From the NCBI RefSeq assembly GCF_003072645.1, contig NZ_CP028897.1, positions 1,439,658-1,503,657 on the forward strand: a stretch of 64,000 nucleotides of DNA, in the 5' to 3' direction. The position numbers were made by a program, and so were the translations under genes. The notes beneath the pieces are model-generated. The model was not told where the DNA came from, did not search any database, and saw only the letters and a program-made list of their open reading frames with translations. Source of the DNA: Dongshaea marina (GTDB taxonomy: Bacteria; Pseudomonadota; Gammaproteobacteria; Enterobacterales; Aeromonadaceae). Below, piece by piece: positions 56,690 to 64,000 of the stretch (position 1 is the first letter of the stretch; the number at the start of each line of letters is the position of its first letter).

Positions 56690-56940
56690 AACAACCCCTT
56701 TCGGGGGTGCCCGACGGCACATTACTTTTGTATCGCCAAAAGTAATCAAAAGCTCACTCCGCGCGATGAGTCCCTCCATCGAGCTGCGTTATTCGCCATC
56801 CATGGCTCAAATGCTTCACCATATAAGCTAGTGGTCAAAGTATTTGAGCTATGTGGTACTAGTTCTGATCCTGGCTATCCAGCTATACACAGAACCCTGT
56901 GCATTGGGGAAAATCCTTTTCCCTTTGCTACTATGGGGGA
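56690..56940. repeat. Diverged copy of the dispersed intergenic repeat
   Basis: Blocks shared with 21.6-22.5 kb: TTACTTTTGTATCGCCAAAAGTAA (read as a palindromic hairpin at 56724-56747), GCGATGAGTCCCTCCATCGAG and TTTTCCCTTTGCTACT. No coding frame is conserved. It fills the space between the tdc operon and the flhA 3' end. Confidence 0.6.
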
Positions 56941-56947
56941 CTGGGGA

Positions 56948-59053
56948 TCATCCGATATTACACTGCACATTGATGTGTTTCTCTTCCGGTATTTCGTTAA
57001 AGGCGACGACCTTGAAGGGCTTGGCGACGATGCGGCAGACCCGGTTCATCAGAGGTCGAAGCTGGGGTACGACCAGCAGAATCGGCGGCTGGGAGGATTG
57101 TTGCAGCTGCTCACAAGCCAGCGGCAGATGCTGCTGGAGCTGCTCGGAGACGTTGGGTTCCAGGGTGATATTTTCAGGAGCGATATTTCCGGTTTGCATC
57201 GCCTGGTTGTAGCTCTGCATCAGCAGCTGCTCGAGCCCGGCCGAAAGGGTGGCAACCGTGAGTTCTCGATTGTTACCTATGAGGTTAAACATCAGCAATC
57301 GCGCCAGGGATTTTCGTACCTCACCACACAACAGAGTCGGATCCTTGGTGAACTCTACCGCTTCGTTAAGTGCGGTGGCGATACTAAGCAGATCGGTGAG
57401 GGGCACCTCATCGCGAAGTAGTTGCTGGAGGATTTTCAAAAGCTGGCCGATGCTGATCTTATCGGGTACCAGCTCTTTTTGCAGACTTCCCGAGATTTTA
57501 CCTAGTTGATTGACCAGCTGCTGGACCTCATCATAGGTAAGAAGATCCGGCAGGTGTTCGGTCATCACCTTACGCATATGGGTGGCGATCACGGATGCGG
57601 GATCGATCATGCTATATCCCAGAGCGATCGCCTCCTCCTGTTGCTCGGGCGGGATCCAGTAGGCACTCAGACCATAGGCTGGATCCTGGGTGAGTTGCCC
57701 CTTGAGTTCACCAAACACTTCACCCGGGTTGAGCGCCATCAGCTGATCTGGGTGGATCTGTCCGCCGGCAACTTCTACTCCCCGTAGCTTGATTCGGTAG
57801 TGTTCCGGGTTGAGATTGAGATTATCGCGAACCCGCACACTGGGTAACAGAAACCCAAAGCGCTGGGAGAGTGTCTTGCGGATCCCCTTGATTCGCACCA
57901 GCAGTTCACCTCCCTGTTGTTGATCCACCAGGGGAACCAGCCGGTAGCCAAGTTCCAGGGTCAGGGTATCCATGATAGGAATATCGCTCCAATCCAGCTC
58001 TCGCTGGGATTCAAGCTCCATCTGTTTGACATTGTGTTGCTGCTGCTCACTGATTTCGGCCTGCTCACGGTTTGGCGTACTTTGACGGATGAAGTATCCC
58101 AGGGCAGCAGCCAACAGGCCAAAGCCAATGAATGCCAGGTGGGGCATGCCGGGGATGAGGCCAATGATTAGCAGCAGCGTCGCAACCATCATTAAAATTC
58201 GCGGTGAGCCAAACATCTGCTGAGCGACCTGCTCACTGATGTCCCGGGATTCAGACACCCGGGTGACTATGATCGCTGCCGCCGTTGAGAGCAGCAGTGC
58301 CGGGATCTGAGCCACCAGTCCATCACCGATGGAGAGCAGGGCAAAGGTTTTAAACGCCGCAGTAAAGCTCATCTGATACTGCATCACACCGACACAGGTT
58401 CCGCCGATGAGGTTGATAAAGAGGATCAGCAGGGCCGCGATCGCATCCCCTTTAACGAACTTGGAGGCTCCATCCATCGAGCCGTAGAAATCCGCTTCCC
58501 GGGTCACGTCCTCCCGGCGTTTTCGAGCCTGCTGCTGATCGATCACTCCGGCGTTGAGATCGGCGTCGATCGCCATCTGTTTGCCCGGCATGGCATCCAG
58601 AGTGAAGCGTGCCGAGACCTCGGAGATCCGGCCCCCTCCCTTGGTGATGACCACAAAGTTGATGATCATCAGGATCGCGAAGACCACGATCCCTACCACA
58701 TAGTTGCCGCCGATCACCACTTGACCAAAGGCCTGGATCACCCGTCCCGCAGCTTCCGAGCCATTGTGGCCGTGAAGCAGTACCACCCGGGTTGAGGCGA
58801 CATTCAGACCCAGACGTAACAGGGTGGTGACCAGTAGTATGGTGGGGAATACTCCGAAATCCAGAGGGCGCAATGAGTAAACGGCCACCAGTAACACGAT
58901 CAGCGACAGTGTGATATTGAAGGTGAACAGCATGTCCAGCAGCGCAGGTGGCATCGGCAGTGTCACCATGGCCAGCAGCATCAGGACCAGTAATGGGATC
59001 CCAAGCTTTTGCTGGTGCAGAGAGTGAACAAGGGCAAAGGTTTTGTGTCTCAT
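56948..59053 (-). CDS. flhA: Flagellar export gate protein FlhA (lateral)
   Basis: 701 residues. N-terminal membrane region followed by the signature segment RFTLDAMPGKQMAIDADLNA and QARKRREDVTREADFYGSMD, then the cytosolic ring domain. Export gate for rod, hook and filament proteins. Last gene of fliMNPQR-flhBA. Confidence 0.96.
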   Translation of the reverse strand: MRHKTFALVHSLHQQKLGIPLLVLMLLAMVTLPMPPALLDMLFTFNITLSLIVLLVAVYSLRPLDFGVFPTILLVTTLLRLGLNVASTRVVLLHGHNGSEAAGRVIQAFGQVVIGGNYVVGIVVFAILMIINFVVITKGGGRISEVSARFTLDAMPGKQMAIDADLNAGVIDQQQARKRREDVTREADFYGSMDGASKFVKGDAIAALLILFINLIGGTCVGVMQYQMSFTAAFKTFALLSIGDGLVAQIPALLLSTAAAIIVTRVSESRDISEQVAQQMFGSPRILMMVATLLLIIGLIPGMPHLAFIGFGLLAAALGYFIRQSTPNREQAEISEQQQHNVKQMELESQRELDWSDIPIMDTLTLELGYRLVPLVDQQQGGELLVRIKGIRKTLSQRFGFLLPSVRVRDNLNLNPEHYRIKLRGVEVAGGQIHPDQLMALNPGEVFGELKGQLTQDPAYGLSAYWIPPEQQEEAIALGYSMIDPASVIATHMRKVMTEHLPDLLTYDEVQQLVNQLGKISGSLQKELVPDKISIGQLLKILQQLLRDEVPLTDLLSIATALNEAVEFTKDPTLLCGEVRKSLARLLMFNLIGNNRELTVATLSAGLEQLLMQSYNQAMQTGNIAPENITLEPNVSEQLQQHLPLACEQLQQSSQPPILLVVPQLRPLMNRVCRIVAKPFKVVAFNEIPEEKHINVQCNIG

Positions 59054-59060
59054 AGCTCGA

Positions 59061-60179
59061 TCAATATTGAAGATGGTTTGGAATTGAGTAACTGGGCAAG
59101 GGGGGTCTTGCCTGGTCGCCGGAGAGCCTCTGAATATAGACCAGGATCAGGGCGACGGCCTGGTAGAGCTCGACCGGAATCGCTCGATCCAGCTTGGTGG
59201 TGTAGTAGATAGAGCGGGTCAGATCAGGGATGCTCAGGATCGGGGTCTGGTGGCGTCTGGCTGCTTCACGGATCTGAGCCGCCATATGATCCATCCCCTT
59301 GGCGATCAGGATTGGGGCGGGATCCTGCTCCGGCTGATAACGAAGTGCCACCGCATAATGACTGGGGTTGATCAGTACCGCATTGGCTTCACCGACAGCC
59401 TGGAGCATCCGGCGCTGACTGATCTCCCGCTGCTGGCGGCGGATCCTGGATTTGACCTCCGGCTTGCCCTCATTTTCTTTATGTTCATCTTTCACCTCTT
59501 GCTGTGTCATCCGCAGTTTCTGCTGGTGTTCCCACCACTGGTAGGGGATCTCCAGCACGGCGATGACGACCAGGGTCAATGACATATAGAGCAGCCCGTG
59601 CCATAGCAACTGGTTAAACTGGAGTAACGCCTGAGGCAGCGGGAGCTGACCCAGGCGCAGGATCTGCGGCAGTGATCCCTGCAGCATCAGATAAAGTGCC
59701 AGACCAATAAAGCTGACCTTGAGAGTGGATTTAACCAGCTCAACAGCAGATTTTCTGGAAAACATCCGCTTGAATCCAGAAGCGGGATTCATCTTACTGA
59801 ATTTCGGAGCCAGAGATGAGCTGGAGAAGTTGAGGCCGCCCAGCAGCAGGTTTCCACCGATCCCAAGCAGTAGCAATAGCAACAGGATGGGGCAGCTCAG
59901 CACCAGGCAGTCGATCAGTGCCTGCTGCAGATGATGGAGCAGTAGTCTGGGATCAAACAGGCTGGTGTGATCAAAGCTTAAATTTTCCCTGAAAAGGCGC
60001 AGCAGGTGCTCACTCATCATAGGTGCCAGCAGTTTTAGTCCCAGGGCGGTTCCTGTCATCATCAGGGCGCTGACTAACTCCCGGGAGCGCAGGATGTCGC
60101 CTTGCTCCCGGGCCTTGCGCAGCTTATCCGGGGTGGGGGCCTGATTTTTCTCCTGAGAGCTATCCTGACTCTCTGCCAT
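59061..60179 (-). CDS. flhB: Flagellar export switch protein FlhB (lateral)
   Basis: 372 residues, four helices then the cytosolic autocleaving domain. The cleavage motif is NPSH (in VLINPSHYAVALRY) instead of the usual NPTH. The asparagine-proline scissile pair is kept, so cleavage is probably still possible. It sets the switch from hook to filament export with FliK. Overlaps fliR by 20 bases. Confidence 0.94.
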   Translation of the reverse strand: MAESQDSSQEKNQAPTPDKLRKAREQGDILRSRELVSALMMTGTALGLKLLAPMMSEHLLRLFRENLSFDHTSLFDPRLLLHHLQQALIDCLVLSCPILLLLLLLGIGGNLLLGGLNFSSSSLAPKFSKMNPASGFKRMFSRKSAVELVKSTLKVSFIGLALYLMLQGSLPQILRLGQLPLPQALLQFNQLLWHGLLYMSLTLVVIAVLEIPYQWWEHQQKLRMTQQEVKDEHKENEGKPEVKSRIRRQQREISQRRMLQAVGEANAVLINPSHYAVALRYQPEQDPAPILIAKGMDHMAAQIREAARRHQTPILSIPDLTRSIYYTTKLDRAIPVELYQAVALILVYIQRLSGDQARPPLPSYSIPNHLQY

Positions 60180-60957
60180 CAGGGGGCCCCATCAGCTGGT
60201 TGAGCTGTCGAAGCAGCAGGCTGAGCAGCCTGCCAAAATTATCGGGCAGGTTATCAAAGGTCAGAGCAAGGATCACTACTCCCAGAATGATGGTCATCGG
60301 AAAGCCCAGCGAGTAGATATTAAGCTGGGGAGCAGCCCGATACATCAGGCCGAAGGCGATATTCACCAGTAACATGGCCACTATGGCGGGCAGCACCAGT
60401 AACAGCGCAGCTCCAAACATCCAGCCCGCCATATGGGGCAACTGCATCAGGTGCTGCGGGCTGAGCAGGGGGCCCCCAATCGGCAGGTAATGAAAGCTCT
60501 CGATCAGGATCTTCAGGGCCAGCAGATGACCGTTGAACAGGAAAAACAGCAGTATGATGGCCGCCTGATAGATCTGACCAAGGATCGGAACACTCACACC
60601 GTTGACCGGATCATTCATGGCCGCCATGCTTAACCCCATCTGCATCGATACCATCTGTCCCGCCAGGGTGAAAATAGTGAAGAACAGCAGCAGGCTCAGA
60701 CCAAACAGGGCCCCGATCAGCAGCTGCTGCAGGGTCAGGCCGATGGCTGCGATTGAGAAAGGATCGATGGCCGGGGCCGCAGGCATAAAAGGGTAGATCA
60801 CGACCGCAAGGGAGAGGGCCAGCAGGATCCGCAGACGGCGGGTGACCAGCTTAGAGCCAAACAGGGGCATGGCAAGCAGTGCCGCCAGGATCCGGAAGAA
60901 GGGCCACCAGAGTTGACCTATCATCGCACTGAGCTGAGCAAAACTAAGGGTCAGCAT
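60160..60957 (-). CDS. fliR: Flagellar export gate protein FliR (lateral)
   Basis: 265 residues, six helices, with AMPLFGSKLVTRRLRILLAL near the start and QMGLSMAAMNDPVNGVSVPI in the middle. Part of the FliPQR core channel. It ends MGPPDGRESG inside the flhB start. Confidence 0.94.
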   Translation of the reverse strand: MLTLSFAQLSAMIGQLWWPFFRILAALLAMPLFGSKLVTRRLRILLALSLAVVIYPFMPAAPAIDPFSIAAIGLTLQQLLIGALFGLSLLLFFTIFTLAGQMVSMQMGLSMAAMNDPVNGVSVPILGQIYQAAIILLFFLFNGHLLALKILIESFHYLPIGGPLLSPQHLMQLPHMAGWMFGAALLLVLPAIVAMLLVNIAFGLMYRAAPQLNIYSLGFPMTIILGVVILALTFDNLPDNFGRLLSLLLRQLNQLMGPPDGRESG

Positions 60958-60959
60958 GG

Positions 60960-61229
60960 CTAGCTCACCAGGGATGGGATGCTGGCATAGAGCTGCTGGA
61001 CAAAGTCAACCAACTGGCTGAGCATCCAGTGACCGCCCAGCCCCAGGGCGGCAAAGGTCACCAGTAGTTTGGGCAGAAAGGAGAGGGTCTGCTCGTTGAC
61101 CTGGGTTGCGGCCTGAAACAGGCTGATCACCAGGCCTATCACTAAGCCAGGCAGGACCACAAAGGTGACCAGGGTGCTGGTTAACCAAACCGCGTTTCGA
61201 AAGATCATGGCAATTGACAGGGTATCCAT
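60960..61229 (-). CDS. fliQ: Flagellar export gate protein FliQ (lateral)
   Basis: 89 residues, two helices, with GLVIGLVISLFQAATQVNEQ and TLSFLPKLL. Two bases before fliR. Length matches FliQ exactly. Confidence 0.95.
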   Translation of the reverse strand: MDTLSIAMIFRNAVWLTSTLVTFVVLPGLVIGLVISLFQAATQVNEQTLSFLPKLLVTFAALGLGGHWMLSQLVDFVQQLYASIPSLVS

Positions 61230-61237
61230 GGGGCCTC

Positions 61238-61974
61238 CTAATGGCCAAAACTGTTGGCGAGTGAGGCGATGGTTAGATCCCAGCCATTGACCACCACAAA
61301 TAGCATCAGCTTAAAGGGAAGAGAGATCACCAGTGGCGATAGCATCATCATTCCCATCGCCATCAATACGCTGGAAACGACCAGGTCGATGATCAGAAAT
61401 GGAATATAGATCAGAAAACCAATCTGGAAGGCTGTTTTGAGCTCGCTGAGTACATAAGCAGGAACGACCAGGGTGAAGGGGATCTTGGCAACCGGGGTGT
61501 GCGTCTGCATATGTGCCAGGTTGAGCATCAGCCCCAGATCGGCCTTGCGGGTCTGAGCCAGCATAAATTGACGCAGTGGCTGCTCAGCTCTCTTGGCCGC
61601 TTCGACCAGAGAAATTTGATCGGCCTGATAGGGCTGATAGGCATCGGTCATGATCTTATTCAGAACCGGATGCATCACCACCAGAGTCAGGCTCAGGGCG
61701 ATTCCGATCAGTACCTTGTTCGGCGGACTTTGTTGAAGCCCCAGCGCCTGACGTAAAATCGCCAGTACTATGATGATACGGGTAAAGCTGGTCAGGAGCA
61801 GCAGGGCGGTTGGCAGAAAGCTGAGTGCCGTCATCAGCAGCAGGATCTGCATCTTGACCGAATACTGATCCCCGAGGGGGTATGGGTCACAGTGAGCAGA
61901 GGGATCCCGCTGTCAGCAAAGGCTGGTGAACTGAGCAGCCAGCATCCCAGGATGATGATGATAAGGCGTAACAT
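61238..61974 (-). pseudogene. fliP: Flagellar export gate protein FliP (lateral), N-terminal frame broken by one missing base
   Basis: The main frame (61238-61852) holds [40 protein letters not shown] and the C-terminal helices. The signal peptide lies in another frame starting at ATG 61974 (MLRLIIIILGCWLLSSPAFA). The two join after THTP if one base is added in the C-run 61870-61873 or the G-run 61876-61880. Restored length is about 245 residues, normal for FliP. FliP forms the core export channel. Confidence 0.93.
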
Positions 61975-61980
61975 TTGGGA

Positions 61981-62349
61981 TTAGCGACTCTTGGGGGAGT
62001 CATCTAGCAGCTTGGTGATTTTTAAACCAAACCTGCCATCAACGGCGACGGCCTCAGCATAAGCGATCAACTGACCGTTTACCTTGACCTGTAACGGGGT
62101 GCCGAGCTCCTCATCCAGAGCAATCAGTGAGCCTGTGGTTACCTGCATCAGTTCACCCAGGCTTATCTGGGATGAGGCTACCTCCAGGGTGAGGGTGACA
62201 GGAATATCCCTGAGCCGGTTCATGGCTGAGTTCGCAGAGGGTTGCAGATTAAGCTCTTGATCAAGATCTGCAAAAGGGTTGTTACCTTCTTCAGCCAGCA
62301 GCTGCTCCAGATCATCCACGGGGGAGGTATGTTCCATAAGATTATCCAT
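61981..62349 (-). CDS. fliN: Flagellar switch protein FliN (lateral)
   Basis: About 122 residues. C-terminal SpoA domain: DIPVTLTLEVASSQISLGEL, GSLIALDEELGTPLQVKVNG, and a conserved VDGRFGLKITKLL. Forms the C-ring with FliM and FliG. The start is set at 62349, overlapping the fliM stop by 8 bases; ATG 62337 is the alternative. Confidence 0.9.
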   Translation of the reverse strand: MDNLMEHTSPVDDLEQLLAEEGNNPFADLDQELNLQPSANSAMNRLRDIPVTLTLEVASSQISLGELMQVTTGSLIALDEELGTPLQVKVNGQLIAYAEAVAVDGRFGLKITKLLDDSPKSR

Positions 62350-63190
62350 CATTGAGTGTTTCGGTAACCTGCAGCGCCTGACGACCTGCATCTGTGACGA
62401 CCCTGGCTTTAAACAGGGGGGTTTGGTGGCAGTAAACATCGACCTGTCCGGGAGCATCGGTGACAATCAGATCGCCCTCTTTCAGATTGGAAAGCTCCGA
62501 CAGATTCAGTTTTTTTTGCAGTAGCACAGAGGTTAAGCGAAATGGGATCTGCTGTAGCTGCTCAGAGTGCTGTTGCTGAATTGAATGATCGCTTTGAGGG
62601 AGTGGGGACGGCTCTAGCAGGCTTGCAGGCCAATACAGGATTATTGAGCTGCTGCATCCTTCCATCTCTATCTGTAGCCGACTCTGATAGTAGTAGCCCG
62701 GATGGAGGCTATTCTCATCGGTCAGGAGCAACTTCCGGTCAGACCATGGGGGGCTAAGTGACTCGATGGCATTGAGTAGTTGGCTGAAGATTCGCTGCGC
62801 CAGACGAATTTCGGTTTGGCTCATCTCCCGCTTGGTTTGCTGAGTTAGCCCTGCGCCTCCAAAAAATATTTCAGCCAACTCCTGCAGCGATTGATTGGAG
62901 ATCGCGATACCACCGAATGATTTATGAACGGGATCACAAAATATTCGAAAAAAGTAATCTTTTTCCGATATAAATAAAGAATCACAGGGCAGAGCTTCAT
63001 GAAAGATCTTGATCTCTTTCTTAAAAAGGTTATAAAAGATCGTTTGAGCTTTAAGTGATAGTTTTACGCTAAGTTTTTCAATATCTGCGAAACCCTGAGG
63101 GTACTTCTCCCCGGGGTTACATAGATCCAGAGTCCGAAACTGCTTATCTGCCTGACGGAGGAGCTTTGCGTAAGCTATTCTCGAGGTCAC
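62342..63190 (-). CDS. fliM: Flagellar motor switch protein FliM (lateral)
   Basis: 282 residues. GTG start with AGGAAA upstream. Middle domain has IFCDPVHKSFGGIAISNQSL and a C-terminal SpoA region (LNLSELSNLKEGDLIVTDAP). The conserved N-terminal CheY-binding segment of polar FliM is not evident, as in other lateral FliM proteins, so chemotactic switching may differ. First gene of the leftward operon. Confidence 0.88.
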   Translation of the reverse strand: MTSRIAYAKLLRQADKQFRTLDLCNPGEKYPQGFADIEKLSVKLSLKAQTIFYNLFKKEIKIFHEALPCDSLFISEKDYFFRIFCDPVHKSFGGIAISNQSLQELAEIFFGGAGLTQQTKREMSQTEIRLAQRIFSQLLNAIESLSPPWSDRKLLLTDENSLHPGYYYQSRLQIEMEGCSSSIILYWPASLLEPSPLPQSDHSIQQQHSEQLQQIPFRLTSVLLQKKLNLSELSNLKEGDLIVTDAPGQVDVYCHQTPLFKARVVTDAGRQALQVTETLNDG

Positions 63191-63892
63191 ACTTATTATT
63201 TCCTGTATAGTCGATTAAACAGCCATAAAGTAATGGTTATTTTCATAGCCGAAATAGGCTTTAAGGGCCTATTAAGCGCATGATAGATAAACATTTAGCC
63301 ACATTTTTTGATGCGGCTCGAAGTTTCATCGGCAGCAAACATTTCTCTATTCAGCCATTCATGAGAGCTCTTGCGTGGAGCTGATATTTTAATGGCAAGA
63401 GAGTTTGAACTAAGCGGGTGCCTGTTAAGGCGCATCATAATAAACGAAGAGTTGTCGCAGGTAAAGGGGGGAGTAGATGGAGTCATCATGGATATTCACG
63501 TTTCAACGGGGAGATGATTTTTGTGAGCTGTTGTATAAAATTAACAATAAAATACTCCTGTTGTACTCTCTTTTCTGTGTTCGGCTTGCTCTATGGCACG
63601 AATATCAAGGGAGTATAAGGCCTTTGAAGTTGATTTATCCCTGATGCTATTGATATTTTTTGTCGTGACTGATACCTTTCCCTTTCACCTGAAGGATTCG
63701 AACGAATATTGTACAAGGATGGCTGGTTCTGCGCTGCTAAATAGGGCGTTGGCCCCTGTTGTGTGATATCTGGTTTGTGGCTAAATACCTATCATTAATA
63801 TTGATTATCATTAGCGATCATGATGAGAAGTTTAGTCATGCCTGACTTTGATTTTTGAAAGGTTCATAACCTGGTAGCAGAGGATACTGATT
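63191..63892. other. Intergenic region upstream of fliM, no gene found
   Basis: About 700 bp. Short ORFs on both strands (up to 64 codons) show no family resemblance. A Fur-like site lies near the right end. No promoter for fliM could be assigned with confidence; the expected sigma-54 spacing was not found. Confidence 0.5.
63797..63815 (+). promoter_or_regulatory. Putative Fur box
   Basis: Matches the 19-bp Fur consensus GATAATGATAATCATTATC at 15 of 19 positions by eye (GATTATCATTAGC core). It lies about 80 bases before the secreted-protein gene at the right edge, which suggests iron control of that gene. Confidence 0.5.
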
Positions 63893-64000
63893 GTGAACTC
63901 ATTGAATAGCTATGAGCCAATGATAAAAAAACTCTCTGTCTTGCTACTTTTATTTGCCTCTCAGCTTTGCTATGGCGGCCAGTTCAATATTTCAATGGAT
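63893..64000 (+). CDS. Secreted protein, 3' part outside the window
   Basis: Open frame to the window end. GTG at 63893 has AGAGGA upstream; ATG at 63920 gives a cleaner signal peptide (KKLSVLLLLFASQLCYGGQF). Only about 27-36 residues are visible, so the product cannot be named. Placed behind a Fur-like site. Confidence 0.6.
   Translation, partial: MNSLNSYEPMIKKLSVLLLLFASQLCYGGQFNISMD

Noticed and set aside
63295-63489. 64-codon minus-strand ORF upstream of fliM
   Set aside because: No similarity to flagellar genes expected there (fliE, lafK), no RBS, not supported.
1-64000. CRISPR arrays, prophage or IS transposase
   Set aside because: No regularly spaced direct repeats, no cas, integrase or transposase motifs were seen in any frame.

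Overview
The window is chromosomal DNA from a marine-type gammaproteobacterium. Housekeeping genes (AdhE, OppABCDF, RlmJ, M18 aminopeptidase, tRNA-Ser, ZntA-like ATPase) read like Vibrio, Aeromonas or Shewanella relatives, and a lateral (Flag-2/Laf type) flagellar cluster fills the second half. The sequence alone does not fix the genus; a member of Aeromonadales, Vibrionales or a neighbouring order is the best guess. No phage, IS transposase or CRISPR array was seen. Layout: 1-3.0 kb holds the 3' end of a slipin gene, a ROK-family (Mlc/NagC-like) regulator and a convergent HD-GYP protein. 3.0-12.5 kb holds adhE and, divergently, the oligopeptide ABC transporter operon oppABCDF. 12.5-17.4 kb is a minus-strand array of six periplasmic solute-binding-like proteins with no permease or ATPase. 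17.5-25.3 kb holds rlmJ, an M18 aminopeptidase, a DsbA/ScsC-like thioredoxin-fold protein, tRNA-Ser(UGA), a DUF3592-like membrane protein, about 1.1 kb of noncoding repeats and a zinc/cadmium/lead-type P1B ATPase behind a MerR-type promoter. 25.4-29.4 kb holds an outsized flagellin-like gene, an unknown secreted protein and another binding protein. 29.5-63.2 kb is the lateral flagellar cluster: flgNMA leftward; flgBCDEFGHIJKL plus a LafW-like gene rightward from a sigma-54 type promoter; fliD-fliS-lafD-fliK-fliL-fliA-motA-motB leftward from another sigma-54 type site; two tandem flagellins from a sigma-28 type promoter; and fliMNPQR-flhBA leftward. A complete tdcBCDE operon (anaerobic threonine/serine breakdown to propionate/formate) behind a strong CRP site sits inside the cluster between the flagellins and flhA. 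The basal-body and ATPase genes fliEFGHIJ and the master activator lafK are not in the window. How it fits together: structural flg genes and the fliD-motAB operon look like mid-class sigma-54 genes. FliA (LafS) and its anti-sigma FlgM are both present, and flagellin carries a FliA-type promoter, so a late-class checkpoint dedicated to lateral flagella is likely. MotAB are of the proton-driven H+ type by family. Two observations need attention. First, eight genes (oppF, two array proteins, rlmJ, the DUF3592-like gene, flgI, tdcE, fliP) are each broken by an apparent loss of one base in a short G/C run, and each is restored to family length by adding one base; systematic homopolymer undercalling is the simplest explanation. 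Second, two noncoding copies (22.6 and 49.9 kb) of a sequence share unpaired blocks while three predicted stems differ but stay paired. This is covariation typical of a structured RNA family, and both copies lie near members of a dispersed intergenic repeat.
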